Assembly: GCA_008297795.1 (NCBI GenBank)
Contig: VBQP01000041.1
Span: 1 to 6,919 of the forward strand
DNA from: Thermoplasmata archaeon
GTDB taxonomy: Archaea; Thermoplasmatota; E2; UBA202; DSCA01
Direction: 5' to 3'
DNA: 6,919 bases
The notes under the pieces were generated by a model that saw nothing but the letters and a program-made list of their open reading frames with translations, was not told the origin of the DNA and ran no database searches. Below, piece by piece: positions 1-4,857 of this stretch. Made by a program: the position numbers and the translations under genes. Numbering within the stretch: the stretch's first letter is position 1; every line of letters starts with the position of its first letter.

Positions 1-69
1 GTTCCTAAGAAGTATATTGGAAGAAGGGTTTACGTTATAATAACCAAAAACAAGAATAGCAACCGGTAG
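1..69 (+). CDS. C-terminal end of a DUF2080 / AbrB-like transposon-encoded protein (5' end outside window)
   Basis: Reading frame 1 is open from the first base and stops at TAG (67-69). The 22 visible residues include VPKKYIGRRVYVII followed by a short basic tail. This matches the end of the small archaeal DUF2080 family ('putative transposon-encoded protein'), where a swapped-hairpin, AbrB-like fold ends in a pattern close to (V/L)PK-x-(Y/W)-(I/V)-G-(K/R)-x-V-x-V-I. Such proteins (family knowledge) are about 50-70 residues long and often lie beside archaeal insertion-sequence transposases; they are presumed DNA-binding, with no established function. A T-rich tract lies just past the stop. 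With only 22 residues visible, other AbrB/MazE-type antitoxins remain possible. Confidence 0.62.
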   Translation, partial: VPKKYIGRRVYVIITKNKNSNR

Positions 70-81
70 TTTCTATTTTTG
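70..81 (+). terminator. T-rich terminator after the DUF2080-like gene
   Basis: The bases directly after the stop codon read TTTCTATTTTTG. A U-rich stretch without a needed hairpin is the usual intrinsic terminator of archaeal RNA polymerase, so this probably ends the transcript of the partial gene at 1-69. Confidence 0.4.
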
Positions 82-102
82 TCCCACAGCCCATACGACT
101 TG

Positions 103-125
103 ACACCCATATATAGTATGGATGT
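103..125 (+). promoter_or_regulatory. Orphan TATA box inside a 9-bp palindrome
   Basis: ACACCCATA (103-111) and TATGGATGT (117-125) are inverted repeats matching at 8 of 9 positions around TATAG. The element contains a TATA-like stretch ATATATAG (109-116). A start site about 25 bases downstream would fall near the ATG at 137, which is also preceded by GGAGGT (126-131). The layout suggests a repressor operator laid over a core promoter, but the only ORF it could drive is the 24-codon one at 137-211. It may be the left-over promoter of a lost gene, perhaps a transposase partner of the DUF2080-like gene. This is inferred from layout only. Confidence 0.4.
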
Positions 126-136
126 GGAGGTATGCC

Positions 137-211
137 ATGGCGACAACCGCCCAAAAATCTAGAGTTACAAAAAAGTGTCGGGGGAGGGAATTCGAACTCT
201 ATCAGATATAA
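137..211 (+). CDS. Possible 24-residue ORF, perhaps a truncated gene start
   Basis: ATG at 137 is preceded by a strong Shine-Dalgarno GGAGGT with 5-base spacing and by a TATA-like box at the right distance. The ORF then runs 24 codons to TAA (209-211). The product is basic (MATTAQKSRVTKKCRGREFE and four more residues) and I do not recognise it. It runs antisense across the last codons and the terminator of the metallopeptidase gene. The strong initiation signals in front of so short an ORF suggest a gene interrupted or deleted at its 3' side rather than a functional peptide. A competing ATG at 133 lies too close to the Shine-Dalgarno. Confidence 0.22.
   Translation: MATTAQKSRVTKKCRGREFELYQI
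153..201 (-). terminator. Terminator of the beta-helix metallopeptidase gene
   Basis: On the minus strand, directly after the TGA stop, comes TAGAGTT (201-195), a 28-base loop region, and its exact inverted copy AACTCTA (166-160), followed by TTTTT (157-153). A further T6 tract (174-169) lies inside the loop. The two T-tracts alone would suffice for archaeal intrinsic termination; the weak 7-bp stem may add to it. Confidence 0.5.
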
Positions 212-2700
212 TATTCTGAATTTTCGAAAAATGTGAGGTCTATGTTTTCCCAGTCGTCATAATCATTTTTTCCATGGCTGCCGTCAGAGTAATCCACGAG
301 CGAGAAAGAATATCTGTAATTTAGGCAGCTTCTGTAATCGGAATATTTCCACCATCCGGCATGCCACGGGGTGTTGCAACTCTCGTTGTCTATACCTCCG
401 AAGGTGTATTCAAAAAGCCCGAGATTGTGTCCCAGCTCGTGCATGAAAAGGCTTGCAGTGGATAACTCTCTCTGCTCCCTGCTCCATCTCCAGTTGTATA
501 TGTAATGCATTGCAAGTACAAAACCGTCAAGGCTGTCAATTGCCTGGAAAGAGTATCCGCCCCTTGTTATTGCCCCGTACGAGCAGAATATGACATAATG
601 GAATGCCCCCCTCCTCTTGCTCAATATGTCATCATGGAGAAAATACTTCCAGTATATCTCATTTGTTTCGCGGTATGTGATTTTTTTCTGATAGGGTATT
701 GTCTCTCCCCCTCCGCCCATGCTCCCGTCGTCAACGTGCAGGGCGATATTGTGCTGTGCAAATGAAGAATAAAGCAATTGTTTGCTCCTCTCAGGCATAT
801 CATATGTATCCCCGAATCTGTTTTCCATGGTATCAACTTCTATGAAAATATCCTTCCTGAAGGGGTCTGAAAGCCATTCCGACTGCTGCCATTCTTCAAT
901 GTTAGAAAGCCCGTCCCTATCCGGGTCAATCGAGGAGAAATTTTCCCATAAATGGGGGTTGTACCCCCATCTGTCCTCCCACTCTATGGGGATGCCATCG
1001 TTATCGTCATCTCTGCCCCTATCATCTGTTTTCGGATCCGTGTGATAAACATTTGTTTCCTCCCAGTAAGTTAGCCCGTCGCCGTCATAGTCATTGAATG
1101 TTATGTCAAACCACACTTCATAGCCATTTTCGATTACATGTGCATATCCATCATCATCGCCGACATAATCATCTCCATACCACTCTCCTCTCTCCATATT
1201 GTATACCAGTTTTACCTCAACAGCTTCTCTGTCTCTCAGCATCCCTCTTTCGAGTATTTTTATCACAACAGGAATATTCTCCTTGCTATCCGGAATATCC
1301 TGCACCGCCTTCCACCCTGGAGATATATCAATGCCTTCTGCAACCTCGCTCTCATTTTTGCCCTCGTAGATGAGCACTTCCGAAAACAGTTTTTTGTCCT
1401 GGAGGTCGATGTTCCTCACCCTCACTATTTCAACCTTCAATTTTAAATCGACGAGAGGGTCCCAGTCATCAACATTAATGCCCGTCACTCTCTCCCGCGG
1501 GGTGGCGGGGGCGGTGGCTGGCGGCGCAGATGGTCCAGATGGCATATATGATGCATATGAAACAGATGAAGCAGTTGAATCTGAAGCCGAGTTTGGATTT
1601 GATGGCATATTCACAGGACGCACAGGACGCAGGAGCCACGGCATATAACTGACCTTTCCCATCAGTGAAAAAACCCTGTTTTTCAGCATCGGCCCGGCGA
1701 TAGAGCCCCACCAGTTGAATTGTGCATTTCCAGCACTCGTCTTTGCGTAGAGCCCGTACATATGGTTTCCGACTATGTTATTGTAATTTGCCTTATTCAT
1801 CAAACATTTTTCCATATATATCCCGTAACGGTTACCTGTGATATTGCATCCCGATATCCTATTTCCGGTGCAACTTTCAAGCCTTATGCCAAAACGGCTT
1901 TCGCTTATTTGACATCCGGCTATTATATTCTTTTTGGAGTTGACCATCCTCACAGACCAAACATTGTGGTTTATCGACGAGTTTTCTATTTCATTATCAT
2001 CGCAATTAAGCAAAAATATCCCGCCTTCGTTTCCGCTGTTTTTATATACGCTGCATCTCTCTATTGCGCTGTCTGAGCAATTTTCCATATATATCCCCAC
2101 ACCGTTTGTATGGATGGTGCACTGTGAGATTTTATTGTCCAGTGCATTTACTGCCTCTGCCCCCATGCCGTTTTTGTATATGGTGCAGTTCTTTATTTCA
2201 TTGTGATGGGATTGAATTTCCACGCCGTTACCGTTTTCATATATCCTGCACTTCTCTATAACATTCTTTCCGCCAAGAAGGAGCACGCCGTTCCTGCATG
2301 TGTGCAACGTGCAGTTCTTTACCTCATTTTCATCTGAAGCGATTTTTATAAGTGCATTTGCCGCCCCTCCGCCGCCCCCCCTTATCATGAGATTTGATAC
2401 TTTCACGCTGTCGGATATTATCAGTATTCCATTACCAGAAAAATCTGCATCTATTATTGTTGAGTTTGGCGAACTTCCTTCCAATGAAATAGGTTTGTGT
2501 ATGGTGATATGCTCGTGGTAAATGCCCGGAAGCACATATATTCTATCGCCGCCGCTTGCATTGTCTATTGCATCCTGAATTTTTTCATAGTCCCCGTTCT
2601 CCCCCACGTATATTATTCTGCCACTGGCATCTTCGGAATTGGTTATTTGAAAGAATGTGAAAATCAACATAATGACAACTGCAAGAGCAAACCTTTTCAT
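202..2700 (-). CDS. Secreted multidomain zinc metallopeptidase with N-terminal parallel beta-helix
   Basis: This is an exported 832-residue protein, probably cell-surface or extracellular. A signal peptide (about 1-22: MKR, then a hydrophobic core) precedes a right-handed parallel beta-helix (about 28-350) of the NosD/PbH1 type. The helix is built of 21-25-residue rungs of pattern N-x-I-x-x-C-x-I and closes with NWWGSIAGP (329-337), a common end signature of such helices. A Pro/Ser/Ala-rich linker (about 355-405) leads to a beta-rich domain (about 410-530). Three calcium loops of thrombospondin-3 type follow: D537-D539-D541, D564-D566-D568, D592-D594-D596. The C-terminal domain (from about 615, entered by KDIFIEVD) has the zinc motif HELGHNLGL (754-762) and a Met-turn-like SCLNYRYSF (791-799), so it is metzincin-like. 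Two features are odd: the third-ligand position is Glu764, and the Met-turn Met is Leu793. C775 and C792 could pair. The start is supported by GGTGA just upstream and a TATA box at 2731-2740. The substrate is unknown; extracellular protein or peptide degradation, with the helix binding polysaccharide or the cell wall, is inference. Confidence 0.88.
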   Translation of the reverse strand: MKRFALAVVIMLIFTFFQITNSEDASGRIIYVGENGDYEKIQDAIDNASGGDRIYVLPGIYHEHITIHKPISLEGSSPNSTIIDADFSGNGILIISDSVKVSNLMIRGGGGGAANALIKIASDENEVKNCTLHTCRNGVLLLGGKNVIEKCRIYENGNGVEIQSHHNEIKNCTIYKNGMGAEAVNALDNKISQCTIHTNGVGIYMENCSDSAIERCSVYKNSGNEGGIFLLNCDDNEIENSSINHNVWSVRMVNSKKNIIAGCQISESRFGIRLESCTGNRISGCNITGNRYGIYMEKCLMNKANYNNIVGNHMYGLYAKTSAGNAQFNWWGSIAGPMLKNRVFSLMGKVSYMPWLLRPVRPVNMPSNPNSASDSTASSVSYASYMPSGPSAPPATAPATPRERVTGINVDDWDPLVDLKLKVEIVRVRNIDLQDKKLFSEVLIYEGKNESEVAEGIDISPGWKAVQDIPDSKENIPVVIKILERGMLRDREAVEVKLVYNMERGEWYGDDYVGDDDGYAHVIENGYEVWFDITFNDYDGDGLTYWEETNVYHTDPKTDDRGRDDDNDGIPIEWEDRWGYNPHLWENFSSIDPDRDGLSNIEEWQQSEWLSDPFRKDIFIEVDTMENRFGDTYDMPERSKQLLYSSFAQHNIALHVDDGSMGGGGETIPYQKKITYRETNEIYWKYFLHDDILSKRRGAFHYVIFCSYGAITRGGYSFQAIDSLDGFVLAMHYIYNWRWSREQRELSTASLFMHELGHNLGLFEYTFGGIDNESCNTPWHAGWWKYSDYRSCLNYRYSFSLVDYSDGSHGKNDYDDWENIDLTFFENSEYYI
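1612..1629. repeat. 9-bp tandem duplication (2 copies) in the linker of the metallopeptidase gene
   Basis: CACAGGACG occurs twice head to tail. On the coding (minus) strand it gives the RPVRPV stretch at the start of the proline-rich linker. It keeps the frame and looks like a small in-frame linker expansion of little functional weight. Confidence 0.55.
1711..2337 (-). repeat. Protein-level repeat: beta-helix rungs with cysteine ladder
   Basis: Residues 122-330 of the metallopeptidase protein are about nine degenerate rungs of 21-25 residues. Their consensus is N-x-(I/V)-x-x-C-x-I-x-x-N-x-x-G-(I/V)-x-(L/M). The sixth position of successive rungs is C130, C151, C172, C194, C216, S241, C263 and C285. 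A second column after the next strand holds C208, C233, C277 and C299. The DNA shows near-copies too, such as TTTTCCATATATATCCC at about 1807 and 2082, which fits growth by rung duplication. Confidence 0.75.
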
Positions 2701-2702
2701 AG

Positions 2703-2740
2703 CCTCACCATTGTATGCAAAATTGGAAAGTATTTAAATA
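2703..2740 (-). promoter_or_regulatory. Promoter and Shine-Dalgarno of the metallopeptidase gene
   Basis: TATTTAAATA (2740-2731) is a canonical archaeal TATA box. A start about 25 bases downstream (near 2709) leaves a leader of under ten bases. That leader contains GGTGAGG (2709-2703), whose GGTGA core matches the 16S anti-Shine-Dalgarno, four bases before ATG at 2700. The TATA box is a perfect 10-bp palindrome, so it could in principle also be read to the right. Confidence 0.65.
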
Positions 2741-2781
2741 ATTATGCTACTCTGGTGCCGTATTCAGAGCATGGAATGAAA

Positions 2782-2797
2782 GGGAATATTTGAATAT
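2782..2797 (+). promoter_or_regulatory. Candidate TATA element for the small secreted ORF
   Basis: The stretch GGGAATATTTGAATAT is AT-rich and centred about 27 bases before the GTG at 2816, the spacing expected of a leaderless archaeal gene. It is a poorer TATA match than the palindromic box at 2731-2740, which would give a leader of about 50 bases. Confidence 0.3.
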
Positions 2798-2815
2798 GTA
2801 GCCTGATGCAGTATT

Positions 2816-2977
2816 GTGAATAAAAAGGTTTCATTTGCGTTTACCGCAATTGCAATCATGTTGGCATCTTCCGTTTCTTCAGTTGGAGGTAGCGTATCCG
2901 AAAAACAGGTCGATAATGCCAAAACCATTGAAGTTGCAAGGAGTGAAAGAAATAAAAAAGGAGTTGTCAGTAAATGA
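2816..2977 (+). CDS. Small protein with signal peptide, possibly the 5' remnant of a broken gene
   Basis: From GTG (2816) the frame runs 53 codons to TGA (2975-2977). The start MNKKVSFAFTAIAIMLASSV is a classic Sec signal: two lysines, a hydrophobic core and small residues toward SSVGGS. A polar, charged tail follows (SEKQVDNAKTIEVARSERNK). I do not recognise the protein. A run of six A (2954-2959) lies eight codons before the stop, and skipping one A opens the next frame to 3029 with an acidic, protein-like sequence (ELSVNEAGEAVKMLVNPV). The ORF is therefore either a genuine tiny secreted peptide or the intact head of a frameshifted secreted protein. It is divergent from the metallopeptidase gene. 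ATG at 2858 is an internal alternative but would lose the signal peptide. Confidence 0.45.
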   Translation: MNKKVSFAFTAIAIMLASSVSSVGGSVSEKQVDNAKTIEVARSERNKKGVVSK

Positions 2978-3210
2978 AGCAGGAGAAGCAGTAAAAATGC
3001 TGGTAAATCCCGTGCAACATTCAGGATAAGTTGAGATGTTGTTCTGCATACAATGACAGTTGGCTACAGCACAGTAATCAGGATTATTATCCATCGGATT
3101 TTGCCTGTTTGTCGCAATGAAAGAACAATAAAAGAGATGCTGGCATGAACTGCGGGAAACAAAATGATTCTACCTGTTGGGGCGGCATCTTGATTATCGC
3201 TACTATTTAA
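2978..3210 (+). pseudogene. Possible decayed 3' part of a secreted protein gene
   Basis: There is no intact gene here, but protein-like segments follow one another in different + frames. One is the continuation to 3029 after the A6 slip noted for the small ORF at 2816. Next is 3007-3120, reading IPCNIQDKLRCC and then SAYNDSWLQHSNQDYYPSDF, rich in Cys, Trp, Tyr, Asp and Asn as in exported proteins. The same frame after the TGA at 3118 holds MNCGKQNDSTCWGG (from 3145) up to TAA at 3208. Taken with the signal peptide upstream, this could be a secreted Cys-containing protein broken by two or three frameshifts and a stop. I recognise no family, and chance open frames are a real alternative. Confidence 0.27.
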
Positions 3211-3225
3211 ACAATGTTTTTAAAG
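3203..3225 (+). promoter_or_regulatory. Promoter of the THEP1-trm1 operon
   Basis: TTTTTAAAG (3217-3225) lies about 25 bases before the ATG codons at 3242 and 3248, and no Shine-Dalgarno precedes them, which points to a leaderless transcript. A second AT-rich box TATTTAAAC (3204-3212) would put the start near 3233 with a leader of about ten bases. Confidence 0.5.
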
Positions 3226-3241
3226 CAAGATTGCATTCATA

Positions 3242-3796
3242 ATGAGAATGGTACTTACACCGAAAATAGGGATAACTGGCGCGCCAAAGGTCGGCAAAAC
3301 CGAAGCTCTCATAAGGGTCATAAAGAGGCTTGAAAATGAGTTTGTTTTTGGGGGGATGATAACAGAAAGTATAGAAAGGAAAGGAGAAAGAGTAGGCTTC
3401 AAGGTTGTGGACTGGATTACAAAAAAAGAAGGCATTTTCGCTCACGTTGATTTGGATACAATTTACCGCGTAGGTAAATACAGAATAGATTTGAAAGTTC
3501 TTGAAAAAATAGGAATACCTGCCATCCAGAATGCAATAGACGACGAGGGCGTTGACATCATAATCATAGACGAAGTGGGAAAAATGGAACTTGAAAGCAA
3601 GAAATTCAGGGAGGTTGTAAGAAAGGCGCTTGATTCTGACAAACCATTGCTTCTTACCCTCCACAAAAAATCAAGGGATTCGCTGTTGCAGGACATAAGG
3701 AACATGGACAATGTGCGCATACTGGAGATAACACCTGTTACAAGAAACATATTGCCCTATAAAATAGACAGAATTTTGAAAGAAGGACTCAGATGA
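3242..3796 (+). CDS. THEP1-family nucleoside-triphosphatase (EC 3.6.1.15)
   Basis: This is a cytoplasmic P-loop NTPase of 184 residues, the usual length of the THEP1 family, which hydrolyses ATP, GTP and other NTPs slowly in vitro; the physiological role is unknown. Visible motifs are Walker A GAPKVGKT (13-20), GGMITESI (37-44), GFKVVDW (52-58), RVGKYRID (76-83), Walker B IIIIDEVGKMEL (106-117) and LTLHKKSRD (139-147), in family order. Walker A is slightly unusual: Lys at position 16 where Gly is common, and Glu after the final Thr. ATG at 3242 gives MRMV; ATG at 3248 is an equally reasonable start two codons later. It overlaps trm1 by 4 bases (ATGA), so the two are surely co-transcribed and translationally coupled. 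This hints at a link to tRNA maturation, but the coupling alone does not prove one. Confidence 0.93.
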   Translation: MRMVLTPKIGITGAPKVGKTEALIRVIKRLENEFVFGGMITESIERKGERVGFKVVDWITKKEGIFAHVDLDTIYRVGKYRIDLKVLEKIGIPAIQNAIDDEGVDIIIIDEVGKMELESKKFREVVRKALDSDKPLLLTLHKKSRDSLLQDIRNMDNVRILEITPVTRNILPYKIDRILKEGLR

Positions 3797-4857
3797 TAGG
3801 GAGGGAAGGCAAAACCAAGATTTTACTCTACGGCAATACTGGAGAAAGAGGACCTGGCACAAAAAAGGACAGGTTTTACAATCCTGCAATGGGACTTGAC
3901 AGGGATTTATGCATTCTTTTCTCCAGATATGCTGTAAAGCAGGGGTGCAAAAAATTTCTGGATGGTCTTGGTGCAACAGGTGTGAGGGGAATAAGGATAG
4001 CAAACGAAGTGCAAGGAGCTGAGGTTCATATAAATGAAATAAATCCTGTTTCTTACGAAGTCATAAAAAAGAATGCTTCGCTCAATAATGTTAATGTCAA
4101 TGCAACAAATAGTGATATCCGACTGTTGTGCCGGAACAAATACGATTATGTGGATATAGACCCATATGGTTCTCCTGCCCCCTATGCATTGACTGCCTTT
4201 CAGATGATACGGGGAAAAGGGTTTGCTGCCTTCACTGCTACAGATAAAGCCACACTTTGCGGAGTTTATGAAAAGGCGTGTATAAGGAGGTACGGGGCAG
4301 TGCCGATGCGTGGGGAAGGTATGAAAGAAACAGGACTCAGGATACTGATAGGATTCCTTGTTAGGACTGCTGCCATGCTGGATTTTGGTGCATATCCCGT
4401 TTTTTCATATTCTCATGACCATTACTTCAGGGTATATCTCAGAGTCGAGAAGGGGGCAGGGAAGGGCAACGATGCAATTGGGAAAATTGGCTGGATTTGC
4501 AGTGATAATGGCTGGAAAGTTAAAAAATTCGATGAGAATCGTGGTAAAAAATGGGCAGGCCCCTTATGGATAGGCAGGCTGAGTGAGAGCAACGTTATAA
4601 AATTCATGCATAAGCATGCGGAAAGCGAAAGGGCTAAAAAATTACTTGAACTCATGGACGAGGAACTGCAACTCCCCATGTACTACGAGAGCAGCAAAAT
4701 ATGCAGACATCTCAAAATCCCACAACCGAAACTTTCTGAAGTTATAGATAAATTGAGGGAAAAAGGTTTTTCTGCATCGAGAACCCATTTTTCAGAGGAC
4801 GGATTCAAAACAGATGCAGATATGAAAGAGATAGAGGAAGTGTTTGGGCAACTATAG
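3793..4857 (+). CDS. trm1: tRNA (guanine(26)-N2)-dimethyltransferase Trm1
   Basis: This SAM-dependent enzyme methylates the exocyclic N2 of G26 at the D-stem/anticodon-stem junction of tRNAs, giving m2G and m2,2G. The 354 residues are close to the length of other archaeal Trm1 proteins. Family motifs in order: FYNPAM-x3-DRD (28-38), SAM-binding DGLGATGVRG (57-66), acidic NEINP (81-85), catalytic DPYGSPAP (123-130), TATDKATLCG (148-157), GLRILI (181-186), DHYFRVY (209-215), GPLWIG (256-261) and C-terminal SRTHFSEDGFKTDA (329-342). The segment before GPLWIG, where many Trm1 proteins carry paired cysteines that can bind zinc, keeps only C236, so a metal site is probably absent. AAGGA lies five bases before the ATG, which overlaps the THEP1 stop. 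Its 3' end overlaps the convergent aminotransferase gene by six bases. Confidence 0.97.
   Translation: MIGREGKTKILLYGNTGERGPGTKKDRFYNPAMGLDRDLCILFSRYAVKQGCKKFLDGLGATGVRGIRIANEVQGAEVHINEINPVSYEVIKKNASLNNVNVNATNSDIRLLCRNKYDYVDIDPYGSPAPYALTAFQMIRGKGFAAFTATDKATLCGVYEKACIRRYGAVPMRGEGMKETGLRILIGFLVRTAAMLDFGAYPVFSYSHDHYFRVYLRVEKGAGKGNDAIGKIGWICSDNGWKVKKFDENRGKKWAGPLWIGRLSESNVIKFMHKHAESERAKKLLELMDEELQLPMYYESSKICRHLKIPQPKLSEVIDKLREKGFSASRTHFSEDGFKTDADMKEIEEVFGQL

Noticed and set aside
100..117. Bacterial-type promoter TTGACA (100-105) with TATAGT (112-117)
   Set aside because: The spacing between the two boxes is six bases rather than about 17, and all other signals in the window are archaeal.
176..201. 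tRNA-like 3' end on the minus strand (GTTCGAATTCCCTCCCCC resembles a T-arm and acceptor)
   Set aside because: The loop has eight rather than seven bases between possible stem ends, the T-stem halves do not pair, and no anticodon arm, D-arm or matching acceptor 5' strand is found. It follows the stop codon of the metallopeptidase gene directly.
505..2521. Several + strand open frames of 65-156 codons opposite the metallopeptidase gene
   Set aside because: They lack promoters, Shine-Dalgarno sites and recognisable motifs, are often Cys/His/Ser/Pro-rich as complements of an Asn/Gly/Asp-rich gene are, and lie wholly inside a well-supported coding sequence.
2879..3094. 71-codon minus-strand open frame in the intergenic region
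   Set aside because: There is no TATA box or Shine-Dalgarno at its start and no recognisable motif; the plus strand of the same region has the better, signal-peptide-bearing reading.
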